Source: Acrasis kona (Eukaryota; Heterolobosea; Eutetramitea; Acrasida; Acrasidae). Taken from it: a stretch of DNA of 64,000 bases. Positions 45,515-55,332 of the stretch are shown piece after piece. The translations under genes and the position numbers were made by a program. Below the pieces are notes generated by a model that was given only the letters and a program-made list of their open reading frames with translations, ran no database searches and was not told where the DNA came from. Location of the stretch: positions 1-64,000 of the forward strand of contig JAOPGA020001373.1 in the NCBI GenBank assembly GCA_026419775.2, given 5' to 3'. Numbering within the stretch: the first letter of the stretch is position 1; each line of letters starts with the position of its first letter.

Positions 45515-45913
45515 ATGACGGAAGTCAACACTCTCAAGAACAACGATTGGAAAGCAATCGAAATTAGGCCCAGCGAAGATCATGTAACATTGTTGCCAGC
45601 ACGCATCATTTCTAGAGATGATGTTGCGGTTCTTGAAAGAAACGGTTTTTCTTGCGGTGACGACAATTTTAAACATGTTTGGCTATTTTGCAACGCCAAA
45701 ACAGTAAAAGAACAACAAAGCACATATGAAATAACCTTTTATCGCTATGAAACCAGAAGTGCATCGAGTTCGTATTTTGGGGGCGTTGTCAAAAAGCATC
45801 GCCGCGAACTAACCCAATACAAGATTGAAAAAGACAGTCAACTTTCGAAAATAACATCTAATAACTGTCTGGAGATACACTGTGGTTTATGCAATAGAGC
45901 ATATGATAATTAA
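45515..45913 (+). CDS. Hypothetical protein, 132 aa
   Basis: Complete single-exon frame. The N-terminal half is mixed alpha/beta in feel (HVTLLPARIISRDDVAVLER). The C terminus has a CxxxxxxCGLC cysteine cluster that could bind zinc or form disulfides. No known family was recognised. It ends 10 bases before the stop of the convergent Cys/His-rich gene and opens a run of intronless orphan genes (45.5-52.5 kb). Confidence 0.55.
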   Translation: MTEVNTLKNNDWKAIEIRPSEDHVTLLPARIISRDDVAVLERNGFSCGDDNFKHVWLFCNAKTVKEQQSTYEITFYRYETRSASSSYFGGVVKKHRRELTQYKIEKDSQLSKITSNNCLEIHCGLCNRAYDN

Positions 45914-45923
45914 AGTTTAATTT

Positions 45924-46448
45924 TTATAATTGATTGTTACAAAATGAAGCCTTTAGTGCTGCCATGTCCCGGCGAATTCCCCACTCAAGTTGGACCAGGA
46001 TGTCATGTTCTTTGTTATCCATAAAACTTGCCACTTGTATGTCACAGAATTTACATACACAACTTCCTTGGTGGTTTGATTCACGATAACAATAGCACGG
46101 TTCTTTCCCTGCGTGGTGGTGCACTGACGGACACAATTGTAGTTCCTTTATCGCCATAGTCGGGCATGAAGAGCACTGGCAAAATGTTAAGCATCCTGTT
46201 GTAGTGGTGGCCTCCAATTCCTTGCCGTCTTGGAGGGATTGTTTAAAATGGTGTTGAGGTACCTGTATGCTATTATTCTCGAGAAATTTATGTCTTCCAT
46301 ATTGGCACCATTCATACGTCTCCAAAGTGTAGTTTGATATAATCTTCGGATTGGTAAAAATTCTAGAATTGTTTGGTATGAGGCCTTGTTTCTGGGCAAT
46401 TTCGTAAATTTCTACGACGTGGTGAGTCTGGTGTGTTGTTGTTCCCAT
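45924..46448 (-). CDS. Cys/His-rich hypothetical protein
   Basis: 174 residues from the first true ATG (46448); the open frame continues 15 codons upstream from a non-ATG, so an upstream exon is possible. The centre is dense in Cys and His (CLTFCQCSSCP, CPSVHHHAGKEPCYCYRE, CVCKFCD), a pattern expected of a multi-zinc-binding fold. Not matched to a named zinc-finger family. Convergent with the gene at 45515. Confidence 0.5.
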   Translation of the reverse strand: MGTTTHQTHHVVEIYEIAQKQGLIPNNSRIFTNPKIISNYTLETYEWCQYGRHKFLENNSIQVPQHHFKQSLQDGKELEATTTTGCLTFCQCSSCPTMAIKELQLCPSVHHHAGKEPCYCYRESNHQGSCVCKFCDIQVASFMDNKEHDILVQLEWGIRRDMAALKASFCNNQL

Positions 46449-46503
46449 GCCCGCAATACGAATATTTTTATCAAGTCGACTACTATCGATCAATAAAACT
46501 AAT

Positions 46504-46600
46504 TGCCTGTTTATAGTTTATAGTCGTATTTGGAGTTCAGTCCTTGCTCCGATCGTTTACCTGTTTATAGACTATTGTTAAAATTTGGAGTTCGATCATA
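46504..46600. repeat. Short imperfect direct repeat upstream of the 46707 gene
   Basis: Two copies about 55 bases apart share CCTGTTTATAG near the start and TTTGGAGTTC near the end. They lie between two divergent orphan genes and may be a promoter element pair. No known motif. Confidence 0.4.
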
Positions 46601-46706
46601 CCGTATGAACATTATTAGGGAAGACAAAAACTTAATATAAGCACGATGTGCACCCACGACAGGACCACATACATTGGTATGTTGCAAGGACTCAGAACTG
46701 AAAATT

Positions 46707-47333
46707 ATGATAAGGATGAGACAATTATTTCGTTTTATAAAAAGACTTGGACCAAGAGACGATTGTTTAAAAAGAAGAGGTTTCAGCACGAGTGGCAGGA
46801 ATGTAAACATGAACATGTACATGAAGACCAAAGTTTTTATTGAAGGCCATGTTCGTAAGTGTGACCACTGTAGTCGTGAACTTGTCACTTTCTCGAGTGG
46901 GTCAGAATTGAACATTTTTGGACAGACCGTGCTTATGAGCTTTATTGATGATTCGATGAGCGGTCATTTAGTGCCTTTGAGTCAAACTGCAAACTCACTG
47001 TTGTCCATTAATCCCCAAACCTCCGTTCAAATTCCTACACACTTTACTGCACAAGTTTGTGCCCCCACAATGCACGATTATAAGTTGCTTGGAGGGTCCA
47101 ACATTCAAACTCTGTTTCATGCTCACGTCAGGAAAGAAAGAAACAACGAACAACGAGAATTAAGTATGATCCAATCGCCGATCTCTATTTGCCTGAACTG
47201 TGGTCACATTAACCAATTCGATAACTTTGGGCAAAATGTCAGAGGAGTGTTGGAAAGTATTGGTATCATAAAGGCGATGGGACATTGGGAATCATTTTCT
47301 AGCCATGCTAAAAGTTTGCAGTACAGGAATTAG
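46707..47333 (+). CDS. Hypothetical protein with CxxC pairs, 208 aa
   Basis: Start taken as the first ATG of the long frame. The N terminus is basic (KRLGPRDDCLKRRGF), followed by KCDHCSREL and later CLNCGHINQ, two CxxC knuckles that may bind one zinc ion. A second short frame starting at ATG 46646 overlaps the first 150 bases with coding-like wording, so a 5' exon or a frameshift cannot be excluded. No family recognised. Confidence 0.5.
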   Translation: MIRMRQLFRFIKRLGPRDDCLKRRGFSTSGRNVNMNMYMKTKVFIEGHVRKCDHCSRELVTFSSGSELNIFGQTVLMSFIDDSMSGHLVPLSQTANSLLSINPQTSVQIPTHFTAQVCAPTMHDYKLLGGSNIQTLFHAHVRKERNNEQRELSMIQSPISICLNCGHINQFDNFGQNVRGVLESIGIIKAMGHWESFSSHAKSLQYRN

Positions 47334-47389
47334 AAATGTGTTTCCACCAAATAAATATTTATATAACAATTTATTATTTGTTTTGCAGA

Positions 47390-47833
47390 TCAACGATGTT
47401 CAACACTGTTTGCTTGAACGTCGCATGAAGATTGATGATTTTGAACATCTCTCACCTGTCTGCCGTTGATTCTTCGGTTTGACGATGTGTTGAACACATG
47501 CATCTTATCTCCATCACTTGAAACAAAGAGGACAGTACTATCACTGCTTACAAAATCAATTGTGCTGTCGTTCTGCTTATTTGTACTACTCTGTCTCGTG
47601 GATCTACGGCTCATGTTCACATTAACTCCTGAATACCCGCCTCCTAAAGAAAATCCTTTGCTTCTTGAACAATGACGCTCTTCATACTGGTTGGAAGTTA
47701 TTCTTTGAGCTTCCACACCATTTACTTTGATAAAGGTACCTTGTTGGGTTGTCACACATTCCATCTGATCGCGGGCATTGATAGCAGCTATGAATGCATT
47801 AGAGAGCTCAGGACTCATGTCTGTGTGCTTCAT
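47390..47833 (-). CDS. Hypothetical Ser/Asn-rich protein, 147 aa
   Basis: Complete frame with a good ATG (MKHTDMSPEL). It has an N-terminal helical part and a Ser/Arg/Gly-rich middle (SKGFSLGGGYSGVNVNMSRR), then a strand-rich end with FVSSDSTVLFVSSDGD. No domain recognised. It lies tail to tail with the gene at 46707. Confidence 0.45.
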   Translation of the reverse strand: MKHTDMSPELSNAFIAAINARDQMECVTTQQGTFIKVNGVEAQRITSNQYEERHCSRSKGFSLGGGYSGVNVNMSRRSTRQSSTNKQNDSTIDFVSSDSTVLFVSSDGDKMHVFNTSSNRRINGRQVRDVQNHQSSCDVQANSVEHR

Positions 47834-48169
47834 ATTAAGTTTTTTAAACCTGTATTGATTACCAACTATTTATAATCAATTTGAATACCGGGATTCTAAT
47901 CTTTAGCATGTTGACGCCAATACCATTTATAGAGATACGATTTATATGTACATTTTAAAATTACTTCTTCCCTTAACATTTTAACAAATAAGTAAATATT
48001 TATTTCAGTGATCATTACCAGTCCCGCGTCTGATCGCTCGAAATAGCCAAAAACCTTTATATGTTTATTGATAATTACTTTTTCTTCTTTACTGACAAAT
48101 AAGTAGTTGCATCCTTACGATAAAAGGATTTTCAAAAAAAGTAAAATGTATTAATAATCAATTGCACCT

Positions 48170-48832
48170 ATGAACAACCAAATTGCAAACCTAAACGACG
48201 CTCAACTTCGAGTTCAAGCCATCATCCAACAATACGGTGTGATTACACATCAGCAGCTCACACCTATCATTCAGTCTCTTGAGAACATAAATGACCGATC
48301 ACTTATCATGAACCAAGTTTTGATGCATCAATGCGAAAGACAAATTACCTTGGAGAATAGAGTTAGAATGTTGGAAGAAATGAATACACAACCTGCTAAA
48401 AACTCAATTACCTTCGGTTCCAAAGTCGCACTCAAAACCTGTACTGGCCACTATGTAACCGATGACAAAGGAAGAGTTTTCATCAATCGTAGTGTTCTTA
48501 ATGCGTGGGAGATTTTTACCATTGTTTCTGCAGATGGTAAGCCTTTCGGTTCTCCAGTTTGCGTGAATGATGCTGTCTCCTTCCTCTCTCACAGAAATTG
48601 TTATTTATGCTGTGAGCGAGACGGTGAGATGGTCTGCAATAGAAGAAACCGCGACACATGGGAGACGTTCCATATTGTAGATCAAACCAACAATAACCGC
48701 GGACATATTTCCAGCACAACACCAGTTGCAATCCGTTCCCACCTCTACAAGTTTCTCAATCCTAGTGGTTATTGTAGTAGCCAAGCTATCGGCGAGAGAG
48801 AGAAATTATACTTAATTTCAGCGCAGCAATAA
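48170..48832 (+). CDS. Coiled-coil plus beta-trefoil (fascin-like) protein
   Basis: 220 residues. The first ~80 residues are helical (QCERQITLENRVRMLEEM). The rest has the fascin/actin-crosslinking beta-trefoil rhythm: KVALKTCTGHYVTDDKGRVF, then NAWEIFTIV, CYLCCERDGEMVCNRRNRDT, and WETFHIV. The repeated hK-hh-xx-G-aa-hh and W-E-x-F motifs are typical. Such trefoils bind actin or carbohydrates; the ligand cannot be told here. The coiled coil may give oligomers. Single exon. Confidence 0.6.
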   Translation: MNNQIANLNDAQLRVQAIIQQYGVITHQQLTPIIQSLENINDRSLIMNQVLMHQCERQITLENRVRMLEEMNTQPAKNSITFGSKVALKTCTGHYVTDDKGRVFINRSVLNAWEIFTIVSADGKPFGSPVCVNDAVSFLSHRNCYLCCERDGEMVCNRRNRDTWETFHIVDQTNNNRGHISSTTPVAIRSHLYKFLNPSGYCSSQAIGEREKLYLISAQQ

Positions 48833-48907
48833 CAGCCTTCTAATAAAACCAATATTATTAATTGATGGCTGTTTAATTTGATTGCATTGTATAAAAATAA
48901 ACCACTG

Positions 48908-48994
48908 CGTCGGGCTAACGAAGCATTCGCTCATCTTAAAGGAATACACACCCTAGATGTAAGTGGATGCAAGCGAATTAATAATATACGATAA
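48908..48994 (+). pseudogene. LRR-repeat relic (one unit)
   Basis: A single Cys-type leucine-rich repeat is readable (NEAFAHLKGIHTLDVSGC) and ends at a stop. It belongs to the same family as the longer relic near 59.0 kb. No gene flanks it on this strand, and it lies opposite the tail of an arginine-rich frame. Confidence 0.6.
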
Positions 48995-49509
48995 CTTCGT
49001 CTCGTGGATTTACCCAATCCATACGCATCACTACTAGCTCCCAAAACCGCTTTCGCGGCACCCCACTTGTCCTTTATCTTGGCATTCTCCACAACATTGT
49101 TCACGCTGCTTCCAACCTTTGCGGCGCCAGAAATGAATTTACCAGCCTTACCGCCAAGTCTTGAATTGGTCGAACGTTGACGTCTATTCCTCCTTGGTGT
49201 ACGTTGGTGCTTCCTTCTCGATGAACGCTGGTGCTTATTGCTCTGCGTCCTTGTTGAGCGCTTGCGTCTATTATTTTTTTGAGTCCTTTGTTTGGGGGAT
49301 TTTCTTCTTGGTGAATGTTTTCTCCTTTGTACTCTGGTGTGTTTTCTTTCAGATGATCGTTGACGTCTGTTGTTCCCCCTTGGAGTACGCTTATGTCTGT
49401 TGTTTTGTCGTATTCCTCTTGATGTAGCAGGTCTTCTATTGTGTCTTACTTTGGGTGCCTTCAAACCCAATTTACCATACAATTTTCCATTTCGACAGTA
49501 GCAAAACAA
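48931..49509 (-). CDS. Arg/Lys/Ser-rich hypothetical protein
   Basis: An open frame with a strongly basic repetitive middle (for example RRKHQRTPRRNRRQRS), then a Gly/Ala/Val-rich part (GKAGKFISGAAKVGSSVNNV). No ATG opens this frame, so a 5' exon is likely missing or the frame is not a gene. The last ~25 codons are antisense to an LRR relic, which suggests that the stop codon was shifted by an insertion. Nucleic-acid binding is a reasonable guess only. Confidence 0.35.
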   Translation of the reverse strand: MFCYCRNGKLYGKLGLKAPKVRHNRRPATSRGIRQNNRHKRTPRGNNRRQRSSERKHTRVQRRKHSPRRKSPKQRTQKNNRRKRSTRTQSNKHQRSSRRKHQRTPRRNRRQRSTNSRLGGKAGKFISGAAKVGSSVNNVVENAKIKDKWGAAKAVLGASSDAYGLGKSTRRSYRILLIRLHPLTSRVCIPLR

Positions 49510-49718
49510 TCCCCCACGACATTACCGAGTCTGAGAAGGAACAATTATACTCATCACATTACATCATCGGACATCCAAGAGGGAGACGAAAGATACGAAA
49601 TGATACTTCATGCACGAAGAGCATATGAAATATGTCATGTCGGTTATGTAAAATGTGCATTTTGTACTTTGTTGTAATATTTGTATTAATATAAATATGT
49701 GCGCGGATCATCAAAAAA

Positions 49719-49964
49719 ATGAGCACAAGACCAAGTAAGAGAACAATCAAGCCAACAGAGAAAAAGGCACAACAGCTGGAGGATCAACCAAAAATACAGA
49801 AAGCGTTCGCTTCAAAAAAACAAGGCCTTCATTTGCATTCGATGCAAATGAATCTGAAGAAAAAAATAGGAAGACGTGATATTTTATCACTACGGCGCCA
49901 ATCTATGTCATCGAATACTTTTAGGAATTTGATGATAACGAAGGATCACTATAAACATCAATAA
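49719..49964 (+). CDS. Small basic hypothetical protein, 81 aa
   Basis: Complete ATG frame rich in Lys, Gln and Ser (MSTRPSKRTIKPTEKKAQQ). No domain; plausibly disordered and nuclear. Weak gene support beyond frame and composition. Confidence 0.35.
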   Translation: MSTRPSKRTIKPTEKKAQQLEDQPKIQKAFASKKQGLHLHSMQMNLKKKIGRRDILSLRRQSMSSNTFRNLMITKDHYKHQ

Positions 49965-50082
49965 AGTAAATCTGCAGGATTTTCACAGAACAGGTCGCGG
50001 CCCTATGCGGCCAATAAAAACCCAAATGAAGGAAGATGGCAACGGAGTCAACTTAAAATATCGAGAGAAAGCAAAACAGACC

Positions 50083-50756
50083 GAATGACGAATCAACAAT
50101 ACACAAAACGCACAACAACAACTTAAACATGCAACAACAAATTATGATCGTACCATATATCCACAACCAACCTGAACCAGCCAAAGGCAGGAAAGCTCCT
50201 CCAAAGGTTTTATCGAGCAATCTAATTGACAAAGACAACAACAGCAGCATAAAATACCAATAGAAGATTACTTCAAAGTCCATTTTCTACCTTTTGACAT
50301 TAACGGAGTCAGACATGTTTGCCTATCACAAGAGAATTATGATACCCTTATAAAGGCAAAGCAAACTGCATACATGACTACATTAATGAGAGACATGTTA
50401 TTTTAATAAAAGCAAGCAGTTATAATACAAACAAATCGTTCGTGCTTTGTACATTTTGTAATCAACCACAGTCATATGCAAATGCTGCCAGGCATCAATG
50501 AACGTGTAAATACAATCCAGAGAAAGTTATTGCATTAGAAATATGTGCTGATCTGCCATGTGATATGTATACTACTCTCATCAACCCTTCTGGTCACATT
50601 TTGAAAGGCACAAAAACAATCAAAACACAGACAGACTATAATCTGGAGATGATAGCCACCAGATCGGAAGAGCGCTTATATTCTGTTTCCTGCACCAGTA
50701 TAAAGCAGAACAACTCTAGTGTCTGTCATCATTGTGCACAATTAAAAGAATCTTGA
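50083..50756 (+). pseudogene. Broken coding region with a C2HC-like knuckle
   Basis: Coding-like segments appear in different frames: IEDYFKVHFLPFDINGVRHV (about 50260-50320), then a zinc-knuckle-like CTFCNQPQSYANAARH (about 50450-50500) interrupted by a TGA, then a longer open part to 50756 (ALEICADLPCDMYTTLINPS). Some breaks could be unrecognised introns, but no clean splice set was found. It may be a decayed gene or transposon-derived protein. Confidence 0.35.
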
Positions 50757-50917
50757 CCCAGAGATTAAAAAGATTGCCAGATTTTAATAATCGTCGCAAA
50801 TGATTTCATAATCACATGAATTACATGTAATTGTGAATCAATTTGCATCAGAGAATAGAATGCTCTTATCAACAACAAAAGAACGAGAAGAACCGATGGG
50901 TGAAGATAAAGAATATT

Positions 50918-51282
50918 TTAATCCAAATATTTCTCAATTCCAAAGTTTTCCCTCGCGAAGTAGCGAAGAGCTGTTCTAACTTGCAGAGTCAAATCTACTT
51001 CCAAATCCTTATAGTCGCTCTGAACCATGCCAACAAATGTTTCCCCATCAATCCCTAGGTCCTTGAGTTTTGTTGCAACATCTTGAACTTTCATATTATC
51101 TTTCAACAAATTGAATAGTGCATCTGCATCGATAGTTATGGGATCAAATCTCTTACTCGCTCCACCACCCACTACAATAACATGTTGAGTACTTTTGTTG
51201 TGTTGTGTGACTTACTTTGAATACTGTTGAGTTTGGACACACCAAAACCATCCGAGAACTTAATAACTAATAGTGTCATCAT
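50918..51282 (-). CDS. SAM-like small protein with splice-formed MGGGASK motif
   Basis: Exons 51282-51216 and 51171-50918 (44-nt intron) give 106 residues. The body resembles a sterile alpha motif: LFNLLKDNMKVQDVATKLKD, then GIDGETFVGM and DLTLQVRTALRYF, a protein-interaction fold. The splice joins A to TG, creating an in-frame ATG followed by GGGASK, a consensus N-myristoylation site. Translation from the upstream ATG (MMTLLVIKF) would instead make an extended, non-myristoylated form. Whether exon 1 is coding or a 5' UTR is open. Confidence 0.6.
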
Positions 51283-51598
51283 ATGTTGAATAAGAGATTA
51301 CATTTTTGAGCTACTTGTCTTATGCTCTGCTGGATTTCATCAATTTTCCTTTTTCTCCAAGTCGTCTTGACACCAACTCCCACTTTGTTATAAATTGGAT
51401 TTGTGATGGAAGGCGCAACATGTTTTCATACTGCGATCGCGCGTCAAACAAATAATATGCTCGATGTTTTTGATGTGATTTTAGAAGCAGGCACCAGCTT
51501 TAGTCTGAGTGTAAAGCTCCTTCCTTTGAAATATTAAGTATTTTGTAAGCTTTTTGTCTATTGGAGCAAATAAATAGCCAACCTCAATCCACAAACGA
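51283..51598. other. Divergent promoter region, no gene
   Basis: Lies between the divergent starts at 51282 and 51599. No RNA gene or frame is supported. Confidence 0.4.
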
Positions 51599-52501
51599 AT
51601 GAATTGGATTGAAGTTAAAAGTGCCTGTAGGACAAAATGTTCAGTGCAATCAATTATTAGCGGCCAAGATAATTTGATCGCCACAATTATTAATCACGGT
51701 GAATCAGCAGTTATTATTGCTTTACTAGAAATACTTGTGAAAGACGTCAATGGTTTCAAATTTCGCCTGTGCACGGATAAAGGTGACTTGAAGCAAGAGG
51801 ATCGCTTAAATATGACTGTAAACCTTGAAGAAAATTCAAATGTCACGACTGGCCCAATTTTGAAAGTGAACTACCTTTGTCTAGAAAGGCAGGATTTCAG
51901 AATCAAGTTTCAACTCGCCCAAACGAGGTTGCAAGAGTTTGATAATGATTCGTGCACCAACACTCCAATTTTTAGATTGCGGTTTTGTATAAAGAATCAA
52001 GGTGTGATACTACCCTGGGAGAAACATCACTTTATCCAAAAGGGAAATGGTGATGACGCCTTTGAAAAAAACTTTGAAGATAACCTTCACGAATTGTTTC
52101 CTGATTTAAACATCACTGACTTGCCCCTCGACACCAGAAGAAGTCGCACCAAAGAAATGCTGGACAGTATCGAATCAGAAGAAGAAATCAATCATGCAAT
52201 GTTTGTCGCAGACGTTCCGAGAGGGCCAATCAAGAATCAAGGAAAGCCTATTAAAGTAAGGAAAGCATCAACAGAGAAAAAAGCATCTAAAAAGCAAGCA
52301 TCAACAAAGAAAAGAGCACCTAAAAAGCAAGCATCAACTAATGAAAGAGCATCTAAAAAGCAAAAGGTAAACCTCCATGATGCTGTGGAGGAAGGAGCTT
52401 GTGAAGAGCTTGATATTAATAGGATTGATCCAGTGCCCAGAAAGGAGGATGAAACGCGTGACTTTGATATTTCGCAGTTCTTCAAACCCGGAACTCCATG
52501 A
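51599..52501 (+). CDS. Hypothetical protein with Lys/Ala/Ser repeat tail, 300 aa
   Basis: Residues 1-150 are strand-rich (NLIATIINHGESAVIIALLE, then LCLERQDFRIKFQLAQ and IFRLRFCIKNQG), like an immunoglobulin/Rel-type beta sandwich, but no family is proven. A repeat of KKASKKQASTKKRAPKKQAS units (about residues 218-260) looks like a bipartite nuclear signal or linker. An acidic tail ends in FDISQFFKPGTP. A nuclear protein is plausible. Single exon. Confidence 0.55.
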   Translation: MNWIEVKSACRTKCSVQSIISGQDNLIATIINHGESAVIIALLEILVKDVNGFKFRLCTDKGDLKQEDRLNMTVNLEENSNVTTGPILKVNYLCLERQDFRIKFQLAQTRLQEFDNDSCTNTPIFRLRFCIKNQGVILPWEKHHFIQKGNGDDAFEKNFEDNLHELFPDLNITDLPLDTRRSRTKEMLDSIESEEEINHAMFVADVPRGPIKNQGKPIKVRKASTEKKASKKQASTKKRAPKKQASTNERASKKQKVNLHDAVEEGACEELDINRIDPVPRKEDETRDFDISQFFKPGTP

Positions 52502-52637
52502 GCTTTCAACTCATCAAAAGTAAGAATCATAAGGATAAATAGATAAACAAACATGGACAGTGCGTTAGTGCCTCAACAGCACTCTTCAAGTATTCTTTTT
52601 CTATCTATCAATAAAGATTCTTACGACTAAATTCTTT

Positions 52638-54284
52638 TTACTTTAATAACAATTCTGAACTTGAAACAGCAACACCTATCCTCGAGCTATCTGATATAAC
52701 AGTGGAACCAACTTTTAAATAATTTTCAGGATCGAGTTCGCTTATATCCCCATAAAATGCACCCTCGTGCATCCTACCTCTGGAAGTTGTAAAATAAGTA
52801 CGACCAACAGTTAAATGAGCATTTGGCACGCTGACTCTACCTTCCATTTGAACTACGGCACTGTTTTTATCTCCAAATACCACAATTCCCAACACTGAGC
52901 TCTTCATTTCGCCAATTGCGACTACTCCACCATTTTGTTCACTCAGAGAATCAAAAATCATAAACATGGATTGGTCAACAATAGATACATCGATCCAGTA
53001 GTATTGAGAAAAGTTTGGATTGGGTGGAGATATGACAAACTCTGGAGAAATTAGATTTAAACTAGCGCTGTTGCTGACCTCTACTAACAAGCAAGTTATT
53101 CTGCCCTCGTTAGAAAGATCACTATACACAGCAATAAATCTGTCTTGGCTCACAACTTCAACATTAATGTAAACCCACAAATTGGAAGGTAGTTTTCCAC
53201 CACCATGACCACTGTTAATGATGATGGTGGATCCAAAATCTAACCTCTTCTCGCCAGATTTTGTAGTCAACAACTCTAAAACAACACCCTTGATACCATT
53301 GTCAATAGCGGTGTCAGTAAAGACGACTACACCCCTATTTGGAGACAACAGTGCCATATCAAAAAAGAAATTTAATTTCACGCCATCAAGAGTGACTGGA
53401 GCGCTAAATTGGATGGTGTTGTATTTAAATGTTGCAAGAATGCATGACAAAGGACCACTTTCGACGGTCGGAATATCATCTAGTGGATGGCACAGTACAA
53501 ATTCAGATTCAGAAAATTTCATAATCTGATGGGAAGCATGATTTAGTGAATAAATTTCTTTGCTTTTTATAACAAGAATTGCATTCTCATTCGAGTTTTC
53601 GAGCTCAAAAACAGCAGCATTCAAAGTAGTATTCTCATTCTCCGTATGATAGAATGAGATGGCGACATGTTTATTAGATAAAACAGCAATTCTTGGGTCA
53701 ATTGAAAAGCCTTGTGTGTGCTGGGTGACTTGACCCAATTGAAATGTAATTAATGAATCATGTTCATTTACCGTGACGGGCATGGCTTTGTTTCCACCAA
53801 TAATTACAACGTTGGTGCTGTTTCCTAAACGCTCCATTGCGTCACATGTCATTTGTTTAGATTCTAAGGAAACCGGTTTCTGCCATTTTATTTTCAATGT
53901 TTCGCTGTCTAGTTTGCCTGGTAGAAGTATGGCATATGTGGAATAGTAGCAAAGGACAGTGACTCCATTACCCATGTAGATGGAGTGTAGGTGTTTAATT
54001 TTATCAGATGTCGCGAATCGATTAGTGTTGCGGTATATGCTTATGCCTGCACCTTTTTGAAGTTTCCCATCTTGAGCTATGGACACGATGTCCCCCTGTT
54101 TCAAAAGTTCATTAGTAGGTAAAGAGATTGTGGCTTGTGTGTAATGGGTGGTTTTGGTTCTGGATACTGCAACTATTGCCATGATCATCACAATAAGTAT
54201 TAGGGCTGTGTTAACAACATTCCACACTATTTGTATTCTATTGACGATCATTTTATTCTTGTCCAAAAGATTGGTAGTCTCCAT
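52638..54284 (-). CDS. Type II membrane protein with large ectodomain, 548 aa
   Basis: A transmembrane helix (VVNTALILIVMIMAIVAV) follows about 20 cytoplasmic residues, so the remaining ~500 residues should face outside. These are strand-rich with repeated blades such as SEFVLCHPLDD, RGVVVFTDTAID and DRFIAVYSDLSNEGRITCL, suggestive of a beta-propeller. Several NxT/S sites are present. No family identified. It is one more surface protein in a window that has two RCC1 ones. Confidence 0.65.
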   Translation of the reverse strand: METTNLLDKNKMIVNRIQIVWNVVNTALILIVMIMAIVAVSRTKTTHYTQATISLPTNELLKQGDIVSIAQDGKLQKGAGISIYRNTNRFATSDKIKHLHSIYMGNGVTVLCYYSTYAILLPGKLDSETLKIKWQKPVSLESKQMTCDAMERLGNSTNVVIIGGNKAMPVTVNEHDSLITFQLGQVTQHTQGFSIDPRIAVLSNKHVAISFYHTENENTTLNAAVFELENSNENAILVIKSKEIYSLNHASHQIMKFSESEFVLCHPLDDIPTVESGPLSCILATFKYNTIQFSAPVTLDGVKLNFFFDMALLSPNRGVVVFTDTAIDNGIKGVVLELLTTKSGEKRLDFGSTIIINSGHGGGKLPSNLWVYINVEVVSQDRFIAVYSDLSNEGRITCLLVEVSNSASLNLISPEFVISPPNPNFSQYYWIDVSIVDQSMFMIFDSLSEQNGGVVAIGEMKSSVLGIVVFGDKNSAVVQMEGRVSVPNAHLTVGRTYFTTSRGRMHEGAFYGDISELDPENYLKVGSTVISDSSRIGVAVSSSELLLK

Positions 54285-54539
54285 AGTTGTGTTAACTCTA
54301 TGCTTCTGATTGTGGTTACGAATGTTGTTGAGTTTGACAATAAAACATTGTAATAGCTATCCACTAAATAATGGAGTTATATCATCTCGAGGAGACTATA
54401 GTTACATATGCAACGCTCAGCACGACTGGCACAGTTAATTGTGTTATGAATTTAGTCCCAGCTTCCTTCTTCAATGTTCGCCTATATAATTTATAGAAAT
54501 CGGTGATGTTTTCGAGTCAAAAATCATTAAAGGAAAGGA

Positions 54540-55080
54540 GTAAATGAAACACAACCAGCTCAATGTAGAATTATTTATTAACAGATGACTAAAAGTTTAT
54601 CTTTGTTGAACAATTATCACGGTTGGTGACGCGTGGTTTCTGTTCTCCTCGTTAACCATTCCTGGAATCAAGCAAATGTCAATAAGTAATCCAAACCCAA
54701 GAAGACCACCAGTGAAGAGCCAAAGGAGACCAGTAAATGTTCTGTTGAGGTAGAACCTGTGAATACCTAAAAATCCAAGGAAGAACCACAAGAGGTATGC
54801 CACCTTAAAACAAGTTAGTGGTATGATTGCATAGCAGTACTTACCAACATACTCTTCTCAGCCATTGTTTCTGTGCCTTTGTGTAAATTTACTTGTTAAT
54901 TTGGATATCCCTTTATACGTTGTCTGAGGTTGACTGTCTAAATGTCAAACTACACATCATTTACAATTACTTTAATTGTACAAGGACCCGAAGTGATCTT
55001 TTTTAATTGCCGAGCCTACCAATTAAACGCATACCTTTCTATCATCCTAATTGACCCTTCCATAATATCAGACGTTCACT
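54540..55080. repeat. Left copy of TM2 segmental duplication
   Basis: About 550 bases, covering the TM2 gene with its intron plus flanks, match the block at 55910-56500. Shared flank wording includes CAATGTAGAATTATTTATTAACAG downstream and AATTACTTTAATT upstream of the gene. Confidence 0.75.
54597..54865 (-). CDS. TM2-domain protein, copy 1
   Basis: Exons 54865-54845 and 54803-54597 (41-nt intron) give 75 residues. The TM2 domain is two transmembrane helices with a short turn (FFLGFLGIHRFYLNRTFTG and LLWLFTGGLLGFGLLIDICL); the aromatic GxHRFYxxR motif is diagnostic. TM2 proteins are small membrane proteins found across life; the function is unclear. The short tail ends TVIIVQQR. Copy 2 at 55985 shares the intron position. 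Confidence 0.85.
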
Positions 55081-55115
55081 ACAATTGGTTGTTCAAACAA
55101 AAATAATCTTGAAAC

Positions 55116-55332
55116 ATGTCCTTCAAACCATCACAGGACACAAATATCTTGAACACCAATAGCAACAACATGTATACATCAAGATCACACAACAACACTA
55201 TCAATTAAGCCAAGAATATTAGGCGAGGCACCATATGACGTTCAAACAGTTCAAGAATATGAGTTTGAATCGTTGGATGACAACTACAAGGACATTTATA
55301 CAACGGATGATAGCAGCAGTGATTTTGAGTAA
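55116..55332 (+). pseudogene. Small acidic frameshifted ORF
   Basis: An ATG frame (MSFKPSQDTNILNTNSNN) runs into a stop after 30 codons, but shifting one base at about 55200 gives a further 40 coding-like codons ending in DIYTTDDSSSDFE. A single extra base would explain it. It lies between the two TM2 copies. No family. Confidence 0.35.

Noticed and set aside
46646-46840. 65-codon ORF at 46646 as a separate gene
   Set aside because: It overlaps the longer frame from 46707 and has no domain; at most it is a 5' exon of that gene.
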